The notes: generated by a model not told the origin, from the sequence alone. Shown: positions 28,754 to 36,102, counted from the first letter of the stretch. The stretch: DNA of 64,000 nt from Vibrio aerogenes (GCF_024346755.1 NZ_AP024861.1:1612001-1676000), one strand, 5' to 3'. Made by a program: numbers and translations.

Positions 28754-28966
28754 GAGGGGGGAAGGTTCACCTCCTCTAAAGGTAGAATTTGTTATCCTCA
28801 TACGCTGAACCCCAATTAAAATATTGTGTTTTTCAATTTCAAGATTGAAATCTTGACCAAGTGAATCTCTTGAAAACACATAACTATCTTCATTTTCAGA
28901 TAAATCAAACCTGATTATTTCACCAATCCAATTCGCAAACTCTCTTGCGCTACCACCAACTTCCAA
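28754..28966 (-). pseudogene. Gene fragment truncated by the IS3-family element
   Basis: A reading frame starting near TTG 28966 (VGGSAREFANWIGEIIRFDLSE and onward) looks like genuine protein sequence, but its last residues come from the IS end. It reads as a gene cut at its 3' end by the insertion. Its final native bases contain AGAGGAGGTGA, a strong ribosome-binding site that likely served the 434-aa gene now on the far side of the IS. Function unknown. Confidence 0.5.
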
Positions 28967-28983
28967 AATTCCCCGTTTTCACT

Positions 28984-29541
28984 ATAGAGCTAACGCTTTA
29001 TAGACGAAATTTTTCCGTGTTTGCATTCCGTCTATGTTGCAGACACCCATTATGAGATACAACTGATATCAATTTGTCGTGTGAATCGAAAGATAATTTC
29101 GGGATAGAACTGCGGAAAGTTTCCGTATTAGCGTCCAAAGCATAGATTAGATTCATTTGGCCTATTGCAATGCTCGCTAGACAGTCAGTTCGTTGGGTCT
29201 AAAAAGCTTTGGCATTAATTTGCCAGCAATATACCAAAACGCATTCAATCGAATCAGTTTATTGATGCCCAAACCCGTTTAAACCCCGTTTAAAAACGCT
29301 CAAAGCACTGACCCCAGACCCATTGCCCCAACTCACCACTAAACCCGCTCAGAATCGCTTACAGCGCGTTATCTGTTTAATTATTAAACTTGATTCATTG
29401 CAATGCAATCCTATTGTTGGCAATATTCGATTTTTCAATTCTTGACGGGATATCATTTTGGCTAGTATTGGATCTTGCTCTATCAGTAACTTATAACTCT
29501 CTTCACAATCCGTTGAAGCCGTAAAAAAGATCCGGTATATC
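28984..29541. other. Gene-poor AT-rich stretch
   Basis: No gene supported on either strand. A short direct repeat (AAACCCGTTTAAACCCCGTTTAAA) occurs near 29,271-29,295. The region lies between the disrupted fragment and a probable 3' gene remnant and may be a scar of earlier rearrangement. No attachment-site duplicate of the tRNA-Ser end was recognised. Confidence 0.4.
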
Positions 29542-29793
29542 ATGGAGCAGGGAAACATGATGGCATATTCTGTCGGTGCTGTGCCTTTGTTTAACCTGTT
29601 TTTAGATAAGGAATCAGCCCCGGTTCGGATGATAAGTATCGGCGGGTATGACTGGGTAGAGTTTGCCCGTGTTTTAAAGTCGGTTAACTCAATTATCAAA
29701 GATCGGATTCATTACGTCGCTGAGCCTCTGATATGGCAAATGAATGGTGATGAAGGTGAATTCTGGAGGTGTGTGTCTGGTGCGTCTTTGTAA
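29542..29793 (+). CDS. Possible C-terminal remnant of a larger protein
   Basis: An 83-residue frame from ATG 29542 that stays open about 30 bases upstream (VEAVKKIRYIMEQG) before an in-frame stop. It has protein-like composition (YDWVEFARVLKSVNSIIKDR; EPLIWQMNGDEGEFWRCVSG). No ribosome-binding site is evident, and the frame starts abruptly after gene-poor sequence, so it may be the tail of a truncated gene. It overlaps the following lipoprotein gene by 14 bases, as in a translationally coupled pair. I do not recognise the family. Confidence 0.4.
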   Translation: MEQGNMMAYSVGAVPLFNLFLDKESAPVRMISIGGYDWVEFARVLKSVNSIIKDRIHYVAEPLIWQMNGDEGEFWRCVSGASL

Positions 29794-30121
29794 AGTTTTA
29801 TTTGTTTGTTCTGTTTTTTCATTGACAGCCTGTGCTTCATCCAGCTTTGAAGCCTCACTTGCCGCTTATGGAAAAAGACTGGATGAGTGCAGCGACATTG
29901 CGAAATCAAATACGAAACCATTTCCTGTGACGCCGTGGTTCAGTCAACTGAATCTGCAACAGAAAAAAAATGTGGTCCTGTTTATCTCTCTGGATAACCG
30001 GAATGCTTGCTCTAAGGCTGAGAAAGAAACGTTAAAAAAAGCTTCAGCCAGTGTTTCAGAAGAGAAAAGAAATGCATTGCTTGCGTTGATTCAAGAAACT
30101 GATTACCAGCAATATGTTTAG
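29780..30121 (+). CDS. Small lipoprotein of unknown function
   Basis: I choose GTG 29780 because TGGAGG ends 10 bases upstream; longer in-frame starts lack a site. The 113-residue product begins MRLCKVLFVCSVFSLTACAS with a lipobox (LTAC), followed by Ser, so outer-membrane retention is expected. The mature part is helical and charged, with two further Cys residues (DECSD and NACSK) that could form a disulfide. A periplasmic lipoprotein after a truncated gene recalls immunity proteins, but there is no direct evidence. Confidence 0.6.
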   Translation: MRLCKVLFVCSVFSLTACASSSFEASLAAYGKRLDECSDIAKSNTKPFPVTPWFSQLNLQQKKNVVLFISLDNRNACSKAEKETLKKASASVSEEKRNALLALIQETDYQQYV

Positions 30122-30130
30122 GGTTTGGAT

Positions 30131-30217
30131 ATGAACCAGATCCGACATATGCAAAGCCAGTATGCTCAGCCTTTTGATTCACTTCGTGTGGGTCAGCAGT
30201 TAGGGATACTGAAATAA
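30131..30217 (+). pseudogene. Short 28-codon frame, probable gene fragment
   Basis: An ATG nine bases after the lipoprotein stop opens a 28-codon frame (MNQIRHMQSQYAQPFDSLRV and onward). It ends abruptly before a strong terminator and looks like the start of a lost gene rather than a complete small protein. Confidence 0.25.
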
Positions 30218-30253
30218 TTTAACGGATGGGGCATTGTCACAATCAATTCTGAT

Positions 30254-30290
30254 AAAAATGCGCTCGGCAGAATCTGGAGCGCATTTTTTC
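30254..30290 (+). terminator. Terminator after lipoprotein gene
   Basis: Perfect 12-bp stem AAAAATGCGCTC / GAGCGCATTTTT with an 11-nt loop and a T run, usable on both strands between convergent genes. Confidence 0.9.
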
Positions 30291-30332
30291 TATATCAATT
30301 CATGTTTTTATTGATCCGCCAGTACCCGTAAC

Positions 30333-31157
30333 TCAATCTTCGGCTTTCGGTTGCAGGAAGAACCACAGGGCAAAGCAGCTTTCACCTTTCACGTATTCAC
30401 CACCCATCTCTTCTTTACAATTGTTGCCGTTAATCAACAAGGTATTGATGGTGTTGATGAGCCCGACGGTTTCAGCATATTCCAGTGTGCCGTAGCCAAT
30501 TTCAATGTTAGCCCGGCCAATGTATAAATGTGTTGCAGGATCGATCAGACGAATTTCATCGCGAATACCGCTGAGGATGGCCGCTTTACTGCTGCTGTAA
30601 TCCAGCAATACGGTGGGTTGAGCGTCCATTGCACTGGATGGAATGTTATAGACATCGGCATCAACTGCATCAATCGATAATACATCAGAGACGCCGTCAA
30701 CAACCCCGCCAAGAAGGCCACCGAGCAGCGGTAAGGGGGAAGCCACATCCGAAACGCCATCCAGTAAATTCTGGATCAGAGGCAATGCTCTGTTATCGAG
30801 CCGGACCGCGCCATTGCTTTGTTTATAAAAGGTTTTTCCGCCCCACAGCTGATTCATGACATCATTGGTGACGGGAGCATTGATACGGCCAACCGGATAG
30901 CCCTGATATTCGCGGCTCTCACCTTCAGCCAGAAAATCTCCGGGGCTGACTATCTGCGACATATGTTCGGGGGCGCTGTTTAAAAATAAGGTTTCTAACC
31001 GTTCTGAGCTGAGCATGCCGGCTTCATCCAGATCTTCAATATCCTGAATGGACAACACGCCATCGCCGTTAAAATCGAAGTAATCATCGTAAGCGAATGA
31101 GAACTGTGAACAAAATAAGAGGGATGCGGACAGGATGAGCTTTGTGTTTATATTCAT
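30333..31157 (-). CDS. Secreted protein with EF-hand/dockerin-like calcium motif
   Basis: A 274-residue exported protein (signal peptide ending SQFSFAYDD). The N-terminus carries a calcium-loop motif, DFNGDGVLSIQD (near residue 28), as in EF-hands and dockerins. A Gly/Leu/Val-rich hydrophobic segment (LPLLGGLLGGVVDGVSDVLS) lies near the middle, and two Cys near the end (NNCKEE and ESCFAL) may pair. No catalytic signature is seen. It stands alone, with a noncoding region of about 475 bp upstream. Confidence 0.6.
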   Translation of the reverse strand: MNINTKLILSASLLFCSQFSFAYDDYFDFNGDGVLSIQDIEDLDEAGMLSSERLETLFLNSAPEHMSQIVSPGDFLAEGESREYQGYPVGRINAPVTNDVMNQLWGGKTFYKQSNGAVRLDNRALPLIQNLLDGVSDVASPLPLLGGLLGGVVDGVSDVLSIDAVDADVYNIPSSAMDAQPTVLLDYSSSKAAILSGIRDEIRLIDPATHLYIGRANIEIGYGTLEYAETVGLINTINTLLINGNNCKEEMGGEYVKGESCFALWFFLQPKAED

Positions 31158-31434
31158 TTTATGTATCTCTTTGTGGCTGGTTATAATTTTTTGATAAGTT
31201 TGCTGTTGAATAGCAATAAAAACAAGCTTTTATAGCTTGATCAAATGAATATTGATAACTCCGTTCGGATTTCTGGGTTTTCAGATATTCCATCAACCCG
31301 CCTGTTCCCAATAATTGACACCCAACTTCACCAGGATTATCCTACCTGCTCACCGGCAAAATCCGGTGACGGGTTTGGTACCCCGCTATATTTTTACACG
31401 GCATATAAATGCCAGCTTTTTTGCTGGTTTTTTT
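31158..31434 (+). ncRNA. Structured noncoding stretch ending in terminator
   Basis: No gene is visible. The plus strand has a 7-bp hairpin TCACCGG / CCGGTGA near 31,351-31,371 and ends in a clear intrinsic terminator (CCAGC / GCTGG, 31412-31427, then seven T). Since the plus strand has no coding frame upstream, the terminator suggests a small RNA transcribed rightward from somewhere after 31,200. No family recognised; the 5' end is undefined. Confidence 0.4.
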
Positions 31435-31504
31435 ATATGTGTTTTGGCACATCTTATTTTTGTTGATTTGTCTGAAATTCAGTCATTTTACATTCAAATT
31501 ATGG

Positions 31505-31610
31505 TGGGCTGGACAATGGGCGCTTTTAGCGCGCCGCGTCCGTGTGAGCGGTAGTACCAACCTTGTTCAGTTCACCACCCATTCTTGGTACCTCTGAGTG
31601 GTGATTTCTT
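31505..31610. repeat. Structured dispersed element, copy 1
   Basis: About 100 nt conserved, in reverse orientation, with 56,503-56,601. The shared core on the minus strand reads GTGGTGAACTGAACAAGGTT (one mismatch to copy 2). Stem GTACCAA / TTGGTAC (31554-31560, 31585-31591) has a counterpart with different bases in copy 2, and both copies share a GCGC hairpin. On the plus strand an alternative stem TCACCAC / GTGGTGA (31572-31604) followed by TTTCTTTTTCTTT resembles a terminator ahead of the gene at 31,633. Identity unknown. Confidence 0.55.
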
Positions 31611-31632
31611 TTTCTTTCACACGGAGGCACTT

Positions 31633-31842
31633 ATGCCCGCAACAATCGCTTATGATCCCAACCTTTCGCAGAAATCCCGCGAATATCTGATTCAGCTTGA
31701 GGATTATCTGAACGATATGAACCAAAAAAGCCCGGATGTTCGTGAGGTGTTGCTTTATCTGAACAAGCTGATCACCATTCATGCTTCGATAGGTCAAGCA
31801 TATGCAAACAAGGTTCCGGCGCCGGAAAATACGCCGGTATAA
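31633..31842 (+). CDS. Small hypothetical protein
   Basis: A 69-residue soluble, helical protein. The start at ATG 31633 is fixed by ACGGAGG 5 bases upstream. Hydrophobic residues spaced along KSREYLIQLEDYLNDM and REVLLYLNKLITI suggest two amphipathic helices. No family recognised. A terminator follows, so it is a single-gene unit, possibly controlled by the structured element just upstream. Confidence 0.65.
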   Translation: MPATIAYDPNLSQKSREYLIQLEDYLNDMNQKSPDVREVLLYLNKLITIHASIGQAYANKVPAPENTPV

Positions 31843-31869
31843 ACCCATTGTTCGAAACTAAGTTAATTC

Positions 31870-31899
31870 AGAGTCACTTCGGCTGAGGTGGCTCTTTTT
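31870..31899 (+). terminator. Terminator after small hypothetical gene
   Basis: An 11-bp stem AGAGTCACTTC / GAGGTGGCTCT with two G-U pairs and a GGCT loop, followed by TTTTTG. Confidence 0.85.
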
Positions 31900-32093
31900 G
31901 TATGATTCTTTTTGTACGATTCTTTTTATATGATAAACAAAGCGTTTCCTGTTTTGTCTCCATCTTCCGCTGTACCAACTGCCCCGTAAAAAGCGGTATA
32001 GTGGATGGCGGGATTATTCTGAAATATTGCATCTCAGAATGAGACAATCATGCGAAGAAATGATACGAATAAATCATGCGAAGGAGCTGCGTA

Positions 32094-33359
32094 ATGAACG
32101 TGATCAACGCCTGTTTAAGAGGAAAAGAAGGGTACTACACCATCCGGTGCGATCAGGGACGGTTTCAGTCCATCACCCGGCAAGCGGGTATGATTGAAAA
32201 GACGTCTGCCGCTGCCGATACAGAGATTGATGCTCAGGGAAATTTACTCTGTGCGCCATTTGTTGAGCCGCACATACATTTAGATGCGGTCCTGACGGCA
32301 GGGGAGCCGCGCTGGAATATGAGTGGCACTTTGTTTGAAGGGATTGAATGCTGGTCGGAGCGAAAATCCATGCTGACACATGAAGATGTGCAGTCACGGG
32401 TATTAAAAACAGTGGAGTTGCTGATAGAAAATGGTATTCAGCACGTCAGGACGCATGTCGATATCACCGACCCGGAACTCGTCGCACTCAAAGCCATTCA
32501 TCAACTCAGACCGGAAATTGCCCCATACCTCGACCTGCAAATTGTCGCCTTCCCGCAAGAGGGAATTTTGTCATTTCCCAATGGCACAAAGCTGATGGAG
32601 GAATCGCTTGTTCATGGGGTGGATGTGATTGGTGGTATTCCACATTTTGAATACACCCGCGAATATGGAGTGCAGTCGGTTGAATGGCTGATGGCACTGG
32701 CTGAAAAACACCATAAGCTGGTGGATGTTCATTGTGATGAAATTGATGATGATGCCTCCCGGTTTCTTGAGGTGCTGGCCACGACAGCGTTAGAGAAGGG
32801 CATGGGCGCACGTGTAACAGCCAGTCACACCACCGCAATGCATTCCTACAATAACGCCTATTGCTCTAAGCTTTTCCGTTTACTGAAAAAATCTCAGATA
32901 AACTTCATTTCCTGCCCGACGGAGAGCATTCATCTTCAGGGGCGGTTTGATACCTACCCCAAACGCCGGGGTATAACCCGCGTCAAAGAGCTGCGTGAAG
33001 CGGGGTTAAATGTCTGTTTTGGTCAGGACTCAATTCAGGATCCGTGGTATTCCCTTGGCAATGGAAAATTACTCCGTGTTTTAGATTCTGGCTTACATTC
33101 CTGTCAGATGATGGGTTATGAAGATCTGGCGACTGCGCTTGATCTGATCACAGAAAATGGTGCAAAAGCGTTAAACATTGCCGATCAATACGGCATTGAG
33201 GCCGGAAAACCGGCGAACTTTATCATTCTGGCAGGTCAAAATGATGTTGAGGTTATCCAAAAACAAAGTGAAGTGCTGTATTCAGTCCGGGAAGGCAAAA
33301 TCCTCGTCTCACGCAAACCAGCGGAGTTTGAAGCGCGGGTTTCCCTGAGCCGAGGTTAA
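32094..33359 (+). CDS. CodA-family cytosine deaminase-like amidohydrolase
   Basis: Start ATG 32094 follows AAGGAG by 7 bases; the product is 421 residues. It closely follows E. coli cytosine deaminase: metal ligands PHIHLD, HVRTHVD, DVHCDEIDDD (catalytic Glu), TASHTTAMHSY (His) and a metal-binding Asp in CFGQDSIQDPWY. E. coli has GHDDVFDPWY there, so the residue matching Asp314 is Ser and the preceding His is Gln. In E. coli, Asp314 lies in the pyrimidine pocket and substitutions change activity on 5-substituted cytosines. Substrate is therefore uncertain: cytosine, 5-methylcytosine or a related base. No codB permease is adjacent; a LysR gene converges on it. Confidence 0.85.
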   Translation: MNVINACLRGKEGYYTIRCDQGRFQSITRQAGMIEKTSAAADTEIDAQGNLLCAPFVEPHIHLDAVLTAGEPRWNMSGTLFEGIECWSERKSMLTHEDVQSRVLKTVELLIENGIQHVRTHVDITDPELVALKAIHQLRPEIAPYLDLQIVAFPQEGILSFPNGTKLMEESLVHGVDVIGGIPHFEYTREYGVQSVEWLMALAEKHHKLVDVHCDEIDDDASRFLEVLATTALEKGMGARVTASHTTAMHSYNNAYCSKLFRLLKKSQINFISCPTESIHLQGRFDTYPKRRGITRVKELREAGLNVCFGQDSIQDPWYSLGNGKLLRVLDSGLHSCQMMGYEDLATALDLITENGAKALNIADQYGIEAGKPANFIILAGQNDVEVIQKQSEVLYSVREGKILVSRKPAEFEARVSLSRG

Positions 33360-33391
33360 CGGGTTGGGCGAATACTAAAAACCAACACGCC

Positions 33392-34303
33392 CTAACCGCC
33401 ACCCGGATGAAACTTATTGAAATAATGACAAAATAACTGATAAAAGCGGCTGACGTGGCGGGGCTTTTCCTTGCTGTACTGATGAAGAAAGTAAAAATGC
33501 CAGCTTTTGCCTGTGACGTCCGGCAGCACCCGGACTAACCGCTCGCTGAGCAGCTCCGGCTCAACCAGAAACGCCGGATAGAGCGCAATGCCCATATCAT
33601 GCAAAGCCATTTGCAGCACGGCGTCTACGCCAGTGGTGACAGCGCTGGGTCTGATGGTTATCTCCCTCTGTCTGGACTGTTTGAGGTCAAACAAAGGTAA
33701 CGTGTCATATTGCCACGGTGCCTGAATAAACTGATGTGCCGGCAGGTCATCAATGCTTTCTATTTCCCCGTGTTGTTTGAGATACCTTGGTGAAGCACAA
33801 AAGATCTCCGTCACTTTGCCGATCGATAATGCCCGGTAATGACAATCTTTCAGATTGCCGCCAAAAATTGCTGCATCCAGATGATGCTCAATCAAATCCT
33901 GCCAGCGGCCCGTGATGATAATTTCAGGCTTGATCAGCGGAAATTCAATGCACAACTGCCGTAGCGACGGCGCTAAAACGTTCTTATCAAACAGAGGCGG
34001 CACAGAGACCCGAAAGCTGCCACTGGGCTGTTCTTTAATACTGTCTAACTCAGTCAGTGCGAGACTCAGCTGCTCTCTCAGCAGTTCGCTGCGCGCCAGT
34101 AAGCTTTCACCGACAGCGGTTAAAATCACACCGCGTGTATTGCGCACTAATAGCTGTTGCCCGGTGGCTTCTTCCAGCCGTTTTATCTGTTGGCTGATTG
34201 CTGATTTACTGAGGCCGAGTTTTTTCGCGGCCTGCGTAAAAGAGCGTTTTTGCGCGACTTCAACAAAGATCAACAGCAGGGGAGCAAGTTTGTAAGTGTT
34301 CAT
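33392..34303 (-). CDS. LysR-family transcriptional regulator
   Basis: A 303-residue regulator. An N-terminal winged helix-turn-helix (FVEVAQKRSFTQAAKKLGLSKSAISQQIKRLE) is followed by an effector-binding domain. The ATG at 34303 is chosen; a TTG at 34315 would extend into an inverted repeat that is better read as an operator. It is divergent from the DUF1330 gene at 34,395, which is its most likely target, and convergent with the CodA-like gene. Confidence 0.9.
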   Translation of the reverse strand: MNTYKLAPLLLIFVEVAQKRSFTQAAKKLGLSKSAISQQIKRLEEATGQQLLVRNTRGVILTAVGESLLARSELLREQLSLALTELDSIKEQPSGSFRVSVPPLFDKNVLAPSLRQLCIEFPLIKPEIIITGRWQDLIEHHLDAAIFGGNLKDCHYRALSIGKVTEIFCASPRYLKQHGEIESIDDLPAHQFIQAPWQYDTLPLFDLKQSRQREITIRPSAVTTGVDAVLQMALHDMGIALYPAFLVEPELLSERLVRVLPDVTGKSWHFYFLHQYSKEKPRHVSRFYQLFCHYFNKFHPGGG

Positions 34304-34307
34304 AAAA

Positions 34308-34342
34308 TTAAACAATGCGTTAAATTTTCGTCTGTTGTTTAA
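34308..34342. promoter_or_regulatory. Inverted repeat between LysR gene and DUF1330 gene
   Basis: Perfect repeats TTAAACAA (34308-34315) and TTGTTTAA (34335-34342) are separated by 19 bases within the divergent intergenic region, four bases from the LysR start. A plausible autoregulatory and target operator. Confidence 0.5.
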
Positions 34343-34394
34343 TATTTCACGACTCTCTAAGCTAAGTCAACGCCAATAAGAAGAGGAAAAAACA

Positions 34395-34670
34395 ATGACT
34401 TGTTTCGTTGTCGTCGATGCGACGCCGGTTGAGCCGGAATTTATTGCGCAATACAGCGCCAAAGCAGCCGAAACCCTGGTGCCTTTTAACGGCCGGTTTC
34501 TTGCCAAAGGGGAAGTCACGGTCCTGCATGGTGAAGCGGCTCACCCGCTGAAAGCCATCATTCAGTTTCCGGATCAAGAAAGTGCACAAAACTGGTATCA
34601 GAGTGAAGCGTATCAGGCCCTTATTCCGGTCAGGAATCAAGGCATGATCAGCCATTTTCATCTGGTTTAA
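34395..34670 (+). CDS. DUF1330-family protein
   Basis: A 91-residue protein of the dimeric alpha/beta-barrel type: CFVVVDATPVEPEFIAQYSAK, GRFLAKGEV, and the DUF1330-like IIQFPDQESAQNWYQSEAYQALIPVR. The biochemical role of the family is unknown. An AGAGGAAAA site precedes the ATG. Its placement next to a divergent LysR gene suggests it is induced by that regulator. Confidence 0.82.
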   Translation: MTCFVVVDATPVEPEFIAQYSAKAAETLVPFNGRFLAKGEVTVLHGEAAHPLKAIIQFPDQESAQNWYQSEAYQALIPVRNQGMISHFHLV

Positions 34671-34690
34671 CCAAGACGGTCTTTCTCAGG

Positions 34691-34719
34691 TAAAAGGCCT
34701 GCGCAATGCAGGCCTTTTA
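34691..34719 (+). terminator. Terminator after DUF1330 gene
   Basis: Perfect 11-bp stem AAAAGGCCTGC / GCAGGCCTTTT with a GCAAT loop. Confidence 0.92.
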
Positions 34720-34768
34720 TCCTGCTTCCTGCATTGATTTCTGCTATAGATACTGATACGTTGCACAC

Positions 34769-34822
34769 ATGAAATATCACGCAATTCCCACATCATTCTC
34801 TTTTTGGTGGCGCTCTGAATAG
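34769..34822 (+). CDS. Trp leader peptide upstream of second TrpRS gene
   Basis: A 17-codon frame, MKYHAIPTSFSFWWRSE, ends with two consecutive Trp codons (34805-34810) four codons from its stop, the classic mark of an attenuation leader. A hairpin CGCTCT / AGAGCG (34811-34826) begins right after the Trp codons, where a stalled ribosome would mask it. No obvious Shine-Dalgarno site precedes the ATG, which lowers certainty. A possible TTGATT -35 lies at 34,734. Confidence 0.65.
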   Translation: MKYHAIPTSFSFWWRSE

Positions 34823-34848
34823 AGCGGCGCGGAATTCTCACATTCTTA

Positions 34849-34917
34849 AGCTGCTGGAAGGTAGCTAAGACTGTGTTCTCTTTTTATCTCCGGCAGCGAT
34901 CTTTTTATACGGAGATA
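34849..34917 (+). promoter_or_regulatory. Candidate attenuator and RBS-sequestering hairpins
   Basis: Three overlapping stems are visible. One is a terminator-like GCTGCTGG / CCGGCAGC (34850-34857, 34890-34897) followed by a T run to 34906. A short competitor AGCTGC / GTAGCT (34849-34866) uses the terminator's 5' arm. TATCTCCG / CGGAGATA (34885-34892, 34910-34917) hides the GGAGA ribosome-binding site of trpS2 and shares bases with the terminator's 3' arm. Mutually exclusive stems downstream of tandem Trp codons point to Trp-tRNA-responsive control. Confidence 0.55.
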
Positions 34918-34922
34918 ATTTT

Positions 34923-35945
34923 ATGATCAATAACCATTGTGCTGTTCAGCCTGATGTCGTTTTAACCGGTGACAGAGCCACGGGGCCTTTACATCTGGGC
35001 CATTATGTTGGATCGCTGAAGCTGCGAACACGGCTGCAGGACGAGTACGAACAAACCATTCTTGTAGCAGATATGCAGGGGCTGACGGACAACGCAAACC
35101 ATCCATCGAAGGTGTCCTCAAACATTTTGAATGTGGTGGCAGACTATTTAGCCGTCGGAATTGACCCATCGAAAACCACAATTTGCCTTCAGTCTCAACT
35201 GCCTGCTTTAGCTGAGTTGACAATGTATTACAGCAACTTAGTGACCATTTCCCGTCTGGAACGCAATCCGACAGTGAAAAGCGAGATTCAAACTAAAGGA
35301 TTCGGACGTTCGCTACCGGCCGGATTTCTGACTTATCCCATCTCGCAGGCGGCTGATATTACCGCCTTCAACGCAACCTTAATACCGGTTGGCGATGATC
35401 AGCTGCCAATGCTGGAACAAACCAATGAAATCGTCAGAAAAATCAACACACTCGCCGGGAAGCCGGTGCTCAGTGAATGCCGGCCATTACTTAGTCATGC
35501 TTCACGCCTGCCGGGGACAGACGGTAAAAATAAGATGTCGAAAACCACCGGCAATGCGATCAACCTCGGTGCTTCAGAAAAAGAAATCCGCTCTGCGGTG
35601 AAGTCGATGTTTACCGACCCGAACCATCTGCGGGTGGAAGACCCCGGTACGATCGAAGGGAATGTTGTCTTCACTTATCTGGATGCATTTCACCCGGATG
35701 CTTCTTATGTCGCTGACCTGAAAGCACATTATCAGCGGGGCGGTCTGGGTGACGGCACAACCAAAAAAATACTCGAAGAATGTTTACAGGAACTGCTGCG
35801 TCCGATCCGGGAAAAAAGAGCGGAGTACTTAAGTGACAAAGGCCAGCTGACTGACATTCTGGCCAAGGGAACTCAGGTTGCCAGAGTCAAAACAGAGGCA
35901 GTACTTTTCAGTGTGAAAGATATCTTTGGTTTAAACCTTTTCTGA
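34923..35945 (+). CDS. Tryptophanyl-tRNA synthetase, second (TrpRS-II type) copy
   Basis: Class I synthetase of 340 residues that charges tRNA-Trp. It has a HIGH-like motif (ATGPLHLGHYVGSL), ADMQGLTDN, the GDDQLPMLEQTNEI motif and the KMSKS loop (NKMSKTTGNA). It looks like the auxiliary TrpRS type found beside a housekeeping trpS in some bacteria. Auxiliary copies can confer resistance to TrpRS-inhibiting antibiotics such as indolmycin; that role here is inference. No housekeeping trpS lies in the window. Its leader suggests induction when charged tRNA-Trp is low. Confidence 0.9.
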   Translation: MINNHCAVQPDVVLTGDRATGPLHLGHYVGSLKLRTRLQDEYEQTILVADMQGLTDNANHPSKVSSNILNVVADYLAVGIDPSKTTICLQSQLPALAELTMYYSNLVTISRLERNPTVKSEIQTKGFGRSLPAGFLTYPISQAADITAFNATLIPVGDDQLPMLEQTNEIVRKINTLAGKPVLSECRPLLSHASRLPGTDGKNKMSKTTGNAINLGASEKEIRSAVKSMFTDPNHLRVEDPGTIEGNVVFTYLDAFHPDASYVADLKAHYQRGGLGDGTTKKILEECLQELLRPIREKRAEYLSDKGQLTDILAKGTQVARVKTEAVLFSVKDIFGLNLF

Positions 35946-36019
35946 ACCGGGTATGTCTGTGTCCGGTCGTTTTATAAAATATCAGCTTCAGACAAATGCT
36001 TGATAAAATCTGCAAAAAA

Positions 36020-36102
36020 GATCAGCCGGATGACGCCGGAACAGGCACAATATACGGCTGATCGCTTCAATTCCTGAACGATAAATTTTCTTTATCGTTC
36101 AG
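36020..36102 (+). other. Two hairpins upstream of the MFS gene
   Basis: GATCAGCCG / CGGCTGATC (36020-36028, 36055-36063) is followed by a 12-bp perfect stem CTGAACGATAAA / TTTATCGTTCAG (36074-36085, 36091-36102). The second may terminate trpS2 transcription although only a weak T run follows. Confidence 0.45.

Noticed and set aside
29349..29699. 116-codon minus-strand frame
   Set aside because: It overlaps the plus-strand remnant antisense, has no ribosome-binding site, and its composition looks less protein-like than the plus strand.
25449..29700. Integrative element bounded by tRNA-Ser duplication
   Set aside because: I searched by eye for a second copy of the tRNA 3' end (GAATCTCTCACTCACCGCCA) and saw only short chance similarity near 29,330; no integrase gene is present.
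31505..31610. Integron attC site or known riboswitch
   Set aside because: No paired RYYYAAC/GTTRRRY core sites flank the element and no integron integrase is nearby. The core does not match c-di-GMP, TPP, glycine or other riboswitch consensus that I can recall.
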